Below, piece by piece: positions 1 through 8,284 of a DNA stretch of 64,000 nucleotides. The position numbers were made by a program, and so were the translations under genes. The stretch spans positions 26,612 to 90,611 of the forward strand of contig NZ_JAHEWN010000015.1 in the NCBI RefSeq assembly GCF_018598555.1, given 5' to 3'. Origin of the DNA: Curtobacterium aurantiacum. GTDB taxonomy: Bacteria > Actinomycetota > Actinomycetes > Actinomycetales > Microbacteriaceae. The notes below the pieces were generated by a model. It did not search any database. It was not told the DNA's origin and was given only the letters and a program-made list of their open reading frames with translations. How positions within the stretch are numbered: the first letter of the stretch is position 1; every line of letters begins with the position of its first letter.

Positions 1-260
1 CGGAGACCGTGTTCTGGAACGGCCCGATGGGCGTGTTCGAGTTCCCGGCCTTCGCCGCCGGCACGAAGACCGTTGCCCAGGCGCTGACCGAGGTCGACGG
101 CCTCGGCGTCGTCGGTGGTGGCGACTCCGCTGCCGCCGTGCGCTCGCTCGGGTTCTCGGACGACCGGTTCGGGCACATCTCGACCGGCGGCGGCGCGAGC
201 CTCGAGTTCCTCGAGGGCAAGTCGCTGCCCGGTCTCGAAGCACTGGGGTGGACCGCATGA
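1..260 (+). CDS. pgk: Phosphoglycerate kinase, C-terminal part (gene starts before the window)
   Basis: This is the last 85 codons of phosphoglycerate kinase, the cytosolic glycolytic enzyme that makes ATP and 3-phosphoglycerate from 1,3-bisphosphoglycerate. The visible segment has the conserved C-terminal landmarks: [10 protein letters not shown], the nucleotide-side loop [10 protein letters not shown], and [14 protein letters not shown] near the end. The stop codon overlaps the tpiA start as ATGA, so the two are translationally coupled in the usual pgk-tpiA glycolytic operon. Only the 5' truncation by the window edge is abnormal. The first complete codon in frame begins at base 3. Confidence 0.97.
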   Translation, partial: ETVFWNGPMGVFEFPAFAAGTKTVAQALTEVDGLGVVGGGDSAAAVRSLGFSDDRFGHISTGGGASLEFLEGKSLPGLEALGWTA

Positions 261-1036
261 CCCGTACTCCTCTGATCGCCGGCAACTGGAAGATGAACCT
301 GGACCATCTCCAGGCCATCGCCACCGTGCAGAAGCTCGCGTGGACGCTCAAGGACGCCCGGCACGACTTCGACGACGTCGAGGTCGCGGTCTTCCCCCCG
401 TTCACCGACCTGCGGAGCGTGCAGACGCTCATCTCGGCCGACAAGCTGCCGATCCGCTTCGGCGCCCAGGACCTGTCGCAGTACGACTCCGGTGCCTACA
501 CCGGCGACGTCTCCGGTGCGTTCCTGGCGGCGCTCGACGCCCAGTACGTCATCGTCGGACACTCCGAGCGGCGCACGCTGCACGGTGAGACCGACGAGGT
601 CGTCGCGGCGAAGACCGGCGCGGCCGTCAAGCACGGTCTCGTGCCGGTGGTCTGTGTCGGCGAGACCGGTGCGCAGCGCGAGGAGCGCGGCCCCGGTGTC
701 GTGCCGGTCGAGCAGCTCCGCGTCGTGCTCGACGCGGTCAAGCCCGCCGAGATCGTCGTCGCGTACGAGCCGGTCTGGGCCATCGGTTCCGGCCAGGCGG
801 CCACGGCCGAGCAGGCGCAGGACGAGTGTGCGGCCATCCGTCGCGGGATCGCCGCGGCCTGGGGCGACCAGGCCGCTACCGACACCCGCGTGCTCTACGG
901 CGGCTCGGTGAAGTCCGGCAACATCGCGGGGTTCCTCCGCGAGCCGGACATCGACGGTGCCCTCGTCGGCGGCGCCTCCCTCGACGTGCAGGAGTTCGCG
1001 GCGATCGCCCGGTTCCGGCAGCACGTCGGGCTGTAG
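257..1036 (+). CDS. tpiA: Triosephosphate isomerase
   Basis: Interconverts dihydroxyacetone phosphate and glyceraldehyde 3-phosphate in glycolysis (cytosol, TIM barrel, normally a dimer). The 259-residue length is typical. Catalytic residues are visible: N10 and K12 in NWKMN, the electrophile H102 in GHSERR, the base E171 in [11 protein letters not shown], and the phosphate-binding LYGGSVK near residue 213. ATG at 257 was chosen because it overlaps the pgk stop as ATGA and leaves [13 protein letters not shown] at the expected distance; an in-frame GTG at 248 would add only three residues. Co-transcribed with pgk. A strong inverted repeat downstream (1089-1121) separates it from secG. Confidence 0.98.
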   Translation: MTRTPLIAGNWKMNLDHLQAIATVQKLAWTLKDARHDFDDVEVAVFPPFTDLRSVQTLISADKLPIRFGAQDLSQYDSGAYTGDVSGAFLAALDAQYVIVGHSERRTLHGETDEVVAAKTGAAVKHGLVPVVCVGETGAQREERGPGVVPVEQLRVVLDAVKPAEIVVAYEPVWAIGSGQAATAEQAQDECAAIRRGIAAAWGDQAATDTRVLYGGSVKSGNIAGFLREPDIDGALVGGASLDVQEFAAIARFRQHVGL

Positions 1037-1088
1037 CCCCCACGAGCTGGGGCCGGCTGCCGGCTGCAGTTCTGCACCACTCCCGTCC

Positions 1089-1121
1089 GTGTACCGGCCG
1101 TGCTCCGCGCGGCCGGTACAC
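1089..1121. promoter_or_regulatory. Perfect inverted repeat overlapping the candidate secG -10 box
   Basis: GTGTACCGGCCG at 1089-1100 is exactly complementary to CGGCCGGTACAC at 1110-1121 around a 9-base loop. The right arm overlaps TACACT (1117-1122), a plausible -10 box for secG and rbpA. The element could end tpiA transcription, act as an operator, or do both. No T-run follows it, so its role as a terminator is uncertain. Confidence 0.5.
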
Positions 1122-1152
1122 TGGTACGGCTGACTGACACGAAAGGTACGTC

Positions 1153-1404
1153 GTGGCGATACTCTCCGTCGTGCTGCAGGTCCTGCTCGCAATCACGAGC
1201 CTCCTGCTCACGCTCCTCATCCTGCTGCACAAGGGCCGCGGTGGTGGCCTCTCCGACATGTTCGGCGGTGGGGTCACGAGCAACCTCGGTGCGTCCGGCG
1301 TGGCCGAGCGCAACCTCAACCGCATCACGGTGATCCTCGGTCTGGTCTGGATCGTGTCCATCATCGTGCTCGGTCTCATCAACAAGTTCACGGCGGGGGT
1401 CTGA
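1153..1404 (+). CDS. secG: Preprotein translocase subunit SecG
   Basis: Small inner-membrane subunit of the SecYEG protein-conducting channel; it assists SecA-driven export. The 83-residue product has two hydrophobic helices, roughly residues 3-24 and 58-78. Between them is the conserved SecG cytoplasmic loop, seen here as [14 protein letters not shown]. The GTG start at 1153 follows an AAAGG ribosome-binding site. rbpA begins three bases after its stop, so the two are probably one transcript. The order tpiA, secG, rbpA is common in actinobacteria. Confidence 0.95.
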   Translation: MAILSVVLQVLLAITSLLLTLLILLHKGRGGGLSDMFGGGVTSNLGASGVAERNLNRITVILGLVWIVSIIVLGLINKFTAGV

Positions 1405-1407
1405 TCC

Positions 1408-1776
1408 ATGGCAAGCGGAGGCAGTGCAATCCGAGGGTCTCGCGTCGGCGCGGGCCCGATGGGGGAGCAGGACCGTGGGGTCCAGGCAGAACGTGTGGCG
1501 ATCTCGTACTGGGATGCCCTCGGCAACGAGGTCGTGCGGTACTTCGCCGCCAACCTGCCGGAAGAAGAGATCCCCGAGACGGTGGACTCGCCGTCGAGCG
1601 GTCTCCCGGCTGGGCGCGACAAGGAGAACCCTCCCGTGGTCTCCAAGACGGAGCCCTACAAGACCCACCTCGCGTACGTCAAGGAACGCCGCACCGAGGA
1701 AGAGGCAGCGCAGCTCCTCGAAGACGCGCTCCAGCAGCTCCGCGAGCGTCGCGGCACCGCGGCCAAGAAGGCGTAG
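1408..1776 (+). CDS. rbpA: RNA polymerase-binding protein RbpA
   Basis: Actinobacterium-specific transcription factor that binds the principal sigma factor and RNA polymerase and stabilises the promoter open complex. The 122-residue protein has the RbpA N-terminus (MASGGSAIRGSRVGAG), a core around RVAISYWDALGNE that resembles the family's central beta domain, and a charged C-terminal sigma-interacting region with KTHLAYVKERR. The family's core often carries zinc-binding cysteines, but none are present here, as in the zinc-free forms. It lies three bases after secG and is followed by a hairpin terminator. Confidence 0.92.
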   Translation: MASGGSAIRGSRVGAGPMGEQDRGVQAERVAISYWDALGNEVVRYFAANLPEEEIPETVDSPSSGLPAGRDKENPPVVSKTEPYKTHLAYVKERRTEEEAAQLLEDALQQLRERRGTAAKKA

Positions 1777-1794
1777 CGAACACACACTGACGAG

Positions 1795-1824
1795 AGGCCC
1801 TCGCACCGATGGTGCGGGGGCCTT
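1795..1824 (+). terminator. Terminator after rbpA
   Basis: AGGCCCTCGCACC (1795-1807) pairs with GGTGCGGGGGCCTT (1811-1824) across a three-base loop, 18 bases after the rbpA stop. A G.U pair and the short T tail are typical for a GC-rich host. The rest of the spacer to pgl holds two copies of CCGCCGAGGTTCC and the palindrome at 2005-2044. Confidence 0.7.
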
Positions 1825-2004
1825 CGTGCGTCGCGGCAGGGTCTCGAGATCCATGGCACGCCACGTGCGCCCCGCCGAGGTTCCACGACATGCCGCGCAC
1901 ATCCCGCCGAGGTTCCGCGGCCCGGCGGAGCGAGGGCCGAGATGCCGAGATTTCGGAACCTGGGGCGACGGGGGCGGGGCGTGCGGTGGGCGAGACCACC
2001 GACA

Positions 2005-2044
2005 GACGGGAGGCCCGGTGCCAGCTGGCACCGGGCCTCCCGTC
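2005..2044. repeat. 40-base perfect palindrome of the GGGAGGC family, copy 1
   Basis: A perfect 20 + 20 base palindrome starting GACGGGAGGCCCGGTG, centred on CAGCTG. It sits between the convergent genes rbpA and pgl, where it can act as a terminator in both directions. Near-identical copies occur at 17672-17711 and 51334-51373, and related ones at 8206, 20408, 23940, 53306 and 57487. Confidence 0.85.
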
Positions 2045-2060
2045 CGTCTGGAACGCGCGT

Positions 2061-2831
2061 CTAGTACGTCGACGCGATGAGGTTCTCGGGGACGTCGCGT
2101 GCGGCGTCCTGGTCCACGAAGAAGACGGTGCGCTTGCGGCCCTGCACGCCGCCGACCGGGACGTCGTCGACGGACGCGCCGGCGAGGGCGAGACCGAGGA
2201 CCGAGGCCTTCTCGGCGCCGGAGAGGATGACCCAGACACGCTGCGAGGCGTTGATCACCGGGAAGGTGACGGTCAGGCGCTGCGGCGGCGGCTTGGGGGA
2301 GTCGTCCACCGACACGACGGCGCGGTCGGTGACGGTGAGCTGCGGGAACTCCGGGAAGAGCGACGCGGTGTGCCCGTCGGGGCCGACACCGAGCAGCGTG
2401 ATGTCGAAGCGCGGGGCGACGGCCCCCTCGGGAGCGGCCTCCTGCAGCTCGCGCTCGTACTGCGTCGCCGCTGCCTCGATGTCGAGGGGCCCGTCCGACG
2501 CGGGCATCGGGTGGATGTTCGCCGCCGGGATGTCGACGTGGTCGAAGAAGTCGGTCTGCGTGCCGGTGGTGTTGCGGTCGGCGTCGTCGGACGGCACCCA
2601 GCGCTCGTCGACCCACCAGACGTGCACCTTCGACCAGTCGACGCTCTCGCGGGCCGGCGACTGGCCGATCGCGGCGAGGACGAGGGAGGAGACCGAGCCA
2701 CCGCTGATCGCGATGTCGGCACGCTCCTGCTCGTCGAGCACGTCGATGATCTTCGTGATGAAGCGTGCGGCGACCGAAGCGCCGAGGGCCTGCTTGTCCG
2801 GGTGCACGAGCACCCGCCGTTCGTTGGTCAC
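2061..2831 (-). CDS. pgl: 6-phosphogluconolactonase
   Basis: Hydrolyses 6-phosphogluconolactone to 6-phosphogluconate, the second step of the oxidative pentose phosphate pathway. The 256-residue product has the family's DIAISGGSVSSL loop, the VWWVDERWVPSDDADRN motif, and LLGVGPDGHTASLFP with the active-site region. GTG at 2831 was chosen because translation from it gives the expected N-terminus TNERRVLVHPDKQ; upstream residues in the same frame are not family-like. It is the last gene of the tkt-tal-pgi-zwf-opcA-pgl block and lies 100 bases after opcA. Its substrate is the direct product of the neighbouring zwf enzyme. Confidence 0.95.
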   Translation of the reverse strand: MTNERRVLVHPDKQALGASVAARFITKIIDVLDEQERADIAISGGSVSSLVLAAIGQSPARESVDWSKVHVWWVDERWVPSDDADRNTTGTQTDFFDHVDIPAANIHPMPASDGPLDIEAAATQYERELQEAAPEGAVAPRFDITLLGVGPDGHTASLFPEFPQLTVTDRAVVSVDDSPKPPPQRLTVTFPVINASQRVWVILSGAEKASVLGLALAGASVDDVPVGGVQGRKRTVFFVDQDAARDVPENLIASTY

Positions 2832-2931
2832 GTGACTCCCGTGTTCGTGGCGGCCGACCGGTCGTCCGACCGCCTTCGGTCCGGTCGGGCCGCCTGCACC
2901 AGACAGGCGGCCCGACCGTGTGGGGTGTGGA

Positions 2932-3876
2932 TCAGCGGGCGATGGTCTCGCGCAGCTGGGGCACCCCGTGCTTGACGACGTCTCCGAAGAGGACGTCCGG
3001 GTCGAGTCTACGGAGTTCCTCGGCCAGGCAGTCGCGCAGGTTGCGGCGTGGCAGCGACAGGTCGTGCGTCGGCTGCCCGGGCATCGAGAGCGTCGCGACG
3101 TCCACCAGGGACCGCTCGAGCTCGATGGTGCCGGAATCCCGCACGAGCTTGACGCCGTGGATGCCACTGGATCCCGTCGCGCGGGGCGACGTGACGACGG
3201 ACACCGGCACCTTGAGCTGCAGCTGAAGCCAGGCGGCGAGGAGGATCGTCGACGGGCTGTCCGACGCTCCGGAGACCTCCACCGCGGTGATCGGCTCGTA
3301 CGGCGGCTGGTCGAGCGCCGCGGCGAGCTGGTTCCGCCACAGCGTCAGACGGGTCCACGCGAAGTCGGTGTCACCCGGCACGTACGAGGCTCCGAGCGCC
3401 TCGATCGCACCGTTCGGGTCCCGCTGCGCGGCCGCGTCGGTGATCCGGCGCTGGGCGATGCGACCCAGGGCCGACGCCGCGGGCTGCTCCGGAGCGATCT
3501 GCGGCCACCAGGCCACGACGGGTGCGTCCGGCAGCAGGAGGCCGGTGACCAGGCTCTCCTCGTCGGTCGCGGTCTCACCGTACGCGCGGAGGACGATGAC
3601 CTCACTGGCCCCGGCGTCGCTGCCGACGCGGATCTGCGCGTCGAGGCGACCGGGGGACTTCGTGTCCCCGCTGTTCTTCGACACGATGATGACGCGCATC
3701 GGGTGCTCGCGGGACGCCTCGTTCGCGGCCTCGATCGCCTCTTCCTCGTGGCCGAGGGCCGTCGAGATGATGAGGGTCAGCACACGGCCGAGGGCGACGG
3801 CGCCGCCCTCTTCGCGGATGCGGACGAGCTTCTTCTGGATCTTCGACACCGTGGTGTCGGGCATGTCGATCTTCAC
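2932..3876 (-). CDS. opcA: Glucose-6-phosphate dehydrogenase assembly protein OpcA
   Basis: OpcA allosterically supports assembly and activity of glucose-6-phosphate dehydrogenase and is encoded beside zwf in actinobacteria and cyanobacteria. The 314-residue product begins KIDMPDTTVSKIQKKL and shows the conserved REEGGAVALGRVLTL segment and REHPMRVIIVS. GTG at 3876 is preferred because it overlaps the zwf stop as GTGA; an ATG four codons later (3864) is the alternative. The overlap implies translational coupling, consistent with a partner protein made alongside Zwf. Confidence 0.94.
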   Translation of the reverse strand: MKIDMPDTTVSKIQKKLVRIREEGGAVALGRVLTLIISTALGHEEEAIEAANEASREHPMRVIIVSKNSGDTKSPGRLDAQIRVGSDAGASEVIVLRAYGETATDEESLVTGLLLPDAPVVAWWPQIAPEQPAASALGRIAQRRITDAAAQRDPNGAIEALGASYVPGDTDFAWTRLTLWRNQLAAALDQPPYEPITAVEVSGASDSPSTILLAAWLQLQLKVPVSVVTSPRATGSSGIHGVKLVRDSGTIELERSLVDVATLSMPGQPTHDLSLPRRNLRDCLAEELRRLDPDVLFGDVVKHGVPQLRETIAR

Positions 3877-5411
3877 GGACGCCTCCAGGTCCGACCGTCG
3901 CGGGCGAGCAGGGCGTCGGCGGATGCCGGACCCCACGTGCCGGGACGGTACTGCTCGGGCTGGCCCTGCGTGGCCCAGAACTCCTCGATCGGGTCGAGGA
4001 TCTTCCAGGACAGCTCGACCTCCTGGTGCCGCGGGAACAGCGGCGGGTCGCCGAGGAGCACGTCGAGGATGAGTCGCTCGTACGCCTCGGGGGATGCTTC
4101 GGTGAACGCGTGGCCGTAGCCGAAGTCCATCGTCACGTCGCGCACCTGGGTGCCGACGCCGGGGACCTTCGAGCCGAAGCGGAGCGTGACCCCCTCGTCC
4201 GGCTGGACGCGGATCACGAGTGCGTTCTGGCCGAGCGGGGACTGCGAGTTGCCGTACACGTCCTCGGGGACGCGCTTGAACACGATCGCGATCTCGGTCA
4301 CACGACGGCCGAGGCGCTTGCCGGCGCGCAGGTAGAACGGGACGCCCTGCCAACGCCGGGTCGCGATGTCGAGCTTGATGGCCGCGTACGTCTCGGTGCC
4401 GGACTCGGGGTCCATGCCGCCTTCCTCGAGGAAGCCGAGCACCTTCTCGCCGCCCTGCCAGCCGCCCGCGTACTGGCCACGGGCGGTCGCGGTCGACAGG
4501 TCCTCGGGCAGTCGCACGGCGGAGAGCACCTTCTCCTTCTCGGCGCGGAGGTCCGCGGCCTTGAACGAGACGGGTTCCTCCATCGCGGTGAGCGCGAGGA
4601 GCTGCAGGAGGTGGTTCTGGATGACGTCCCGCGCCGCACCGATGCCGTCGTAGTACGCGGCACGTCCGGCGACGCCGATGTCCTCCGCCATCGTGATCTG
4701 CACGTGGTCGACGTAGTTCGAGTTCCAGATGGGTTCGTACATCTGGTTCGCGAACCGGAGCGTCAGGAGGTTCTGGACGGTCTCCTTGCCGAGGTAGTGG
4801 TCGATGCGGAACACGTCGTCGGGCGCGAAGACGCTCTCGACGATCGCATTGAGCTCGCGCGCGGTGCGGAGGTCGGAACCGAACGGCTTCTCGACGACCA
4901 CGCGGCTCCAGGAGCCCTCGCGCTTCTCGGTCAGCCCGGACAGCTTGAGCTGCTCGGTGACGACCGGGAACATCTTCGGCGGGATGGACAGGTAGAACGC
5001 GTGGTTGCCCAGCGTCCCGCGCTCGGCGTCGAGGTCGTCGACGGTGCGCTTGAGCTCGCGGAACGCCTCGGGGTCGTCGAACGAGCCCTGCACGAAGCGG
5101 ATGCCCTGTTCGAGCTGACGCCAGACGTCCTCGTCGAACGGGGTGCGCGAGTGTTCCTTGACGGCGTCGTGCACGAGCTGGGAGAAGTCTTGGTCCTCCC
5201 AGTCGCGACGGGCGAACCCGACGAGCGCGAACCCCGGGGGCAGCAGCCCCCGGTTGGCCAGGTCGTAGACCGCGGGCATCAGCTTCTTGCGTGACAGGTC
5301 GCCCGTCACGCCGAAGATGATGAGCGTGCTCGGTCCCGCGATCCGGTTCAGTCGACGATCCGTCGGCAGCCGGAGCGGGTTGTGCTCCGGGGTGATTGCC
5401 ACCGGTGACAT
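3873..5411 (-). CDS. zwf: Glucose-6-phosphate 1-dehydrogenase
   Basis: Oxidises glucose 6-phosphate to 6-phosphogluconolactone with reduction of NADP, opening the oxidative pentose phosphate pathway. The 512-residue length is standard. Near the N-terminus is the Rossmann motif FGVTGDLSRKKLMPA. Later come VVEKPFG and the substrate-binding signature RIDHYLGKE with its catalytic-region histidine. The C-terminal domain contains PFYLRAGKRL. It lies 22 bases after pgi and overlaps opcA by four bases. Confidence 0.98.
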   Translation of the reverse strand: MSPVAITPEHNPLRLPTDRRLNRIAGPSTLIIFGVTGDLSRKKLMPAVYDLANRGLLPPGFALVGFARRDWEDQDFSQLVHDAVKEHSRTPFDEDVWRQLEQGIRFVQGSFDDPEAFRELKRTVDDLDAERGTLGNHAFYLSIPPKMFPVVTEQLKLSGLTEKREGSWSRVVVEKPFGSDLRTARELNAIVESVFAPDDVFRIDHYLGKETVQNLLTLRFANQMYEPIWNSNYVDHVQITMAEDIGVAGRAAYYDGIGAARDVIQNHLLQLLALTAMEEPVSFKAADLRAEKEKVLSAVRLPEDLSTATARGQYAGGWQGGEKVLGFLEEGGMDPESGTETYAAIKLDIATRRWQGVPFYLRAGKRLGRRVTEIAIVFKRVPEDVYGNSQSPLGQNALVIRVQPDEGVTLRFGSKVPGVGTQVRDVTMDFGYGHAFTEASPEAYERLILDVLLGDPPLFPRHQEVELSWKILDPIEEFWATQGQPEQYRPGTWGPASADALLARDGRTWRRP

Positions 5412-5433
5412 GAGTCGGTGAACTCCTTACGAG

Positions 5434-7032
5434 TCAGTGGGAGACGGCGGACGTGATCGCCGCGGTGGCGGCGTGGACGTCCGACGTCGTGAGGGTGAGG
5501 ACCGGCCGGCGGTGCTCGGCGAGGACACTCGCGTCGCCGGCGGCCTGGGCCTGGAGGAGCTGCCCGAACGTGAACGGCCGGCCCGGGATCGCCAGGTCGT
5601 CCGCTTCGTCGGCCACGATCTGCAGGAACACTCCCGTGGCGGGGCCGCCCTTGTGGTACTGGCCGGTCGAGTGCAGGAACCGCGGGCCGTACCCGAAGGT
5701 GACGGGGCGCTCGGTGCGCGCCGCGATCGCGTCGCGCAGCGACTCGAGGTCGCCGTTCGCGGTGCGGTCGACGTACGCCTGCACCGACACGTAGCCGGTC
5801 GGGTCGAGTGCGGACAGGAGGCCCGACACGGCTTCTGCGAGCGAGGTCCCGACCGCGAGTCCGGGGGTCGCGCGGACGGCGATGCCGTCCTCGGTGAACG
5901 CCGGCTCCGCGGGCGCGGGACGGTCGTCGAGCAGTGCGCGGGTCGCGACCTTGGCGGCCTCGACGTCGGGCTGGTCGAACGGGTTGATCCCGAGCAGTCG
6001 ACCGGCGACGGCGACGGCGTACTCCCAGACGAGGATCTGGCCACCGAGGGTTCCGGTGATCTCGACCTCGCCCTCGGCCACGTGGCGCTCGTCCTCGCGC
6101 GAACCGACCAGGCGGATGACCTGGACGTCGGGCAGGGCGGCGGTGAGCTCGGGGGAGTCGGTGTGCAGCACGACGGGCAGCAGGCCGCGACCGTCCTTGC
6201 CGGTGGACTCGGCGATCAGCTGCTCGACCCAGTCGCCGAAGCCGACGATGTGGGTTCCGTCGGCCACGATCGCGATCTTGTCGCGCAGCGGTTCGGTGCC
6301 GGCGAGGACCGCTCCGAGCACGAGCCCGGGGTTCTCGTCCAGGTCGACCGAGAGCAGCGCGGAGATGGCGTCGGCTTCGTCGAGGAGCTCCGCGATGTCC
6401 GCACCCACGAGCCCGGACGGCACGAGGCCGAAGGCGGTCAGCGCGGAGTAGCGGCCGCCGACGGTCGGGTCGGCGGTGAAGACGCGGTAGCCGGCGTCGA
6501 CCGCTGCGGCCTCGAGCGCGGAGCCCGGGTCGGTGACGACGACGATGCGGCGGGCCGGGTCGATGCCGGCGTCGCGGAAGGCCTGCTCGTAGACGCGGCG
6601 CTGCGAGTCGGTCTCCAGTGTGGAGCCGGACTTCGACGACACGACGAGCACGGTGCGCTCGAGGTCGGTCGAGACGGCGGCACGGACCTGCGCCGGGTCG
6701 GTCGAGTCGAGGACCGTGAGCGGCACCCCGGCGGTGCGGGTGATGACCTCGGGCGCGAGGGACGAGCCGCCCATGCCGGCGAGGACGACGTGGTCGACCC
6801 CTTCGGCACGGAGCGACTCGCGGAGCGCGGCGACCTCGGCGACGAGCGGGCGGGAGACCGAGACGGCCTCCACCCAGCCGAGGCGCTTCGACGCCTCGGC
6901 CTCGGCGTCGGTTCCCCACAGATCGGCGTCCTGGGCGGTGATGCCCGAGGCCACCAGGTCAGCGACGAGCCGCGGGACCACCTGTTCGATGGCCCGCGCG
7001 GCATCGCCGCTGGCTGCGATGGAAACCGTCAC
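5434..7032 (-). CDS. pgi: Glucose-6-phosphate isomerase
   Basis: Interconverts glucose 6-phosphate and fructose 6-phosphate, linking glycolysis with the pentose phosphate genes around it. The 532-residue product has GMGGSSLAPEVI, the sugar-phosphate-binding SSKSGSTLETDS, GFGDWVEQLIAEST, and HSTGQYHKGGP near the C-terminus. It is the phosphosugar-isomerase form common in Micrococcales. The GTG start at 7032 shares one base with the tal stop (TAGTG), so it is read directly after tal. Its placement between tal and zwf makes this a combined hexose/pentose phosphate operon. Confidence 0.95.
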   Translation of the reverse strand: MTVSIAASGDAARAIEQVVPRLVADLVASGITAQDADLWGTDAEAEASKRLGWVEAVSVSRPLVAEVAALRESLRAEGVDHVVLAGMGGSSLAPEVITRTAGVPLTVLDSTDPAQVRAAVSTDLERTVLVVSSKSGSTLETDSQRRVYEQAFRDAGIDPARRIVVVTDPGSALEAAAVDAGYRVFTADPTVGGRYSALTAFGLVPSGLVGADIAELLDEADAISALLSVDLDENPGLVLGAVLAGTEPLRDKIAIVADGTHIVGFGDWVEQLIAESTGKDGRGLLPVVLHTDSPELTAALPDVQVIRLVGSREDERHVAEGEVEITGTLGGQILVWEYAVAVAGRLLGINPFDQPDVEAAKVATRALLDDRPAPAEPAFTEDGIAVRATPGLAVGTSLAEAVSGLLSALDPTGYVSVQAYVDRTANGDLESLRDAIAARTERPVTFGYGPRFLHSTGQYHKGGPATGVFLQIVADEADDLAIPGRPFTFGQLLQAQAAGDASVLAEHRRPVLTLTTSDVHAATAAITSAVSH

Positions 7033-8144
7033 TACTTGGCGCCCTCGAGCGCGTTCTTCACGGTGTCGACGAGCTCGCCCCAGGAGACGTTGAACTTGTC
7101 CACGCCTTCCTTCTCGAGCAGTGCGACGACTTCGTCGTAGTCGACGCCCTGCGCGGCGAGCTGGTCGAGGACCTGCTGGGCCTGGTCGAACGTGCCGGCG
7201 ATGGCGTCGCCGTGGATCTCACCGTGGTCGAACGTGGCGTCGAGCGTCTTGCCCGGCATCGTGTTGACGGTGTTCGGGGCGGCGAGCTCGGTCACGTAGA
7301 GCGTGTCGGGCAGCGACGGGTCCTTGACACCGGTCGAGGCCCAGAGCGGACGCTGCGTGTTGGCACCGGACTCGAGCAGGCCGAGGGCGCGCTCGGAGGC
7401 GAACGCCTCGGTCCAGACCTGGTAGGCGAGCTGCGCGTTGGCGATGCCGGCCTTCGACTTGAGGGCCTTGGCCTCGTCGGTGCCGACGGCGTCGAGACGC
7501 TTGTCGATCTCGGAGTCGACCCGCGAGACGAAGAACGAGGCGACCGAGTGGATCTTCGAGAGGTCGTGGCCGGCGGCCTTGGCCTTCTCGAGGCCACCGA
7601 GGTAGGCGTCGATGACGGCGCGGTAGCGCTCGAGCGAGAAGATCAGGGTGACGTTGACGGAGATGCCGGCGCCGATGACCTCGGTGATCGCCTCGAGGCC
7701 CTCGAGCGTCGCCGGGATCTTGATGAGGACGTTCTCCTTGCCGACCTTCTCGAACAGGAACTTCGCCTGCTCGATGGTCTTGGCGGTGTCGTGCGCGAGG
7801 CCCGGCTCCACCTCGATCGAGACGCGGCCGTCGAAGCCCTTGGTCTCGTCGTAGATCGGCTTGAAGACGTCGGAGGCGTTCGCGACGTCCTGCGTGGTGA
7901 TCTCGAAGATCGCCTCGGTGACCTCGGTGCCCGCAGCGGCGAGCTCCTTGACCTGGGCGTCGTAGCGCTCACCCTTGGCGAGGGCCGACGCGAAGATCGT
8001 CGGGTTGGTCGTCACACCGACGACGTTCTTCTGCTCGATGAGCTCGGTGAGCTTGCCGGTCTCGAGGAGCTCGCGGGAGAGGTCGTCGAGCCAGATGCTC
8101 ACGCCGACCGCGGAGAGGGCGGCGGTGGGGGTGTTGTCAGCCAT
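7032..8144 (-). CDS. tal: Transaldolase
   Basis: Transfers dihydroxyacetone units between sugar phosphates in the non-oxidative pentose phosphate pathway through a Schiff-base lysine. The 370-residue product starts at ATG 8144 behind an AAGAAGAG ribosome-binding site and reads [12 protein letters not shown], then [10 protein letters not shown]. The active-site lysine lies in [12 protein letters not shown]. The length and the late [12 protein letters not shown] segment match the actinobacterial form. It follows tkt after a 140-base spacer holding two hairpins, which could lower its expression relative to tkt. Confidence 0.97.
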   Translation of the reverse strand: MADNTPTAALSAVGVSIWLDDLSRELLETGKLTELIEQKNVVGVTTNPTIFASALAKGERYDAQVKELAAAGTEVTEAIFEITTQDVANASDVFKPIYDETKGFDGRVSIEVEPGLAHDTAKTIEQAKFLFEKVGKENVLIKIPATLEGLEAITEVIGAGISVNVTLIFSLERYRAVIDAYLGGLEKAKAAGHDLSKIHSVASFFVSRVDSEIDKRLDAVGTDEAKALKSKAGIANAQLAYQVWTEAFASERALGLLESGANTQRPLWASTGVKDPSLPDTLYVTELAAPNTVNTMPGKTLDATFDHGEIHGDAIAGTFDQAQQVLDQLAAQGVDYDEVVALLEKEGVDKFNVSWGELVDTVKNALEGAK

Positions 8145-8205
8145 GTGTTTCTCTTCTTCTTTCATCGACGGGTCCGTGGGGACCGTGAGTCGGGGTCTTG
8201 GGGGA

Positions 8206-8241
8206 CGGGAGGCCCGTGGCGGAACCGAGCCGGGCCTCCCG
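8206..8241. repeat. GGGAGGC-family hairpin between tkt and tal, copy 2
   Basis: CGGGAGGCCCG (8206-8216) is complementary to CGGGCCTCCCG (8231-8241) across a 14-base loop. It is a shortened member of the dispersed palindrome family. It lies inside the tkt-tal intercistronic spacer, next to a second hairpin, so it may attenuate or stabilise the transcript. Confidence 0.75.
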
Positions 8242-8246
8242 GAAGA

Positions 8247-8278
8247 AGGGCCGGATCCGGCAAACCGGACCCGGCCCT
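8247..8278 (-). terminator. Hairpin directly after tkt
   Basis: AGGGCCGGATCCGG (8247-8260) pairs with CCGGACCCGGCCCT (8265-8278), with one mismatch and a CAAA loop. It begins 6 bases beyond the tkt stop. It has no T tail, so partial termination or 3'-end stabilisation before tal is more likely than a full stop. Confidence 0.6.
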
Positions 8279-8284
8279 CGCAGG

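Noticed and set aside
4026..7140. Long plus-strand frames over zwf and pgi
   Set aside because: They mirror the real minus-strand genes codon by codon and have no start or ribosome-binding site logic.
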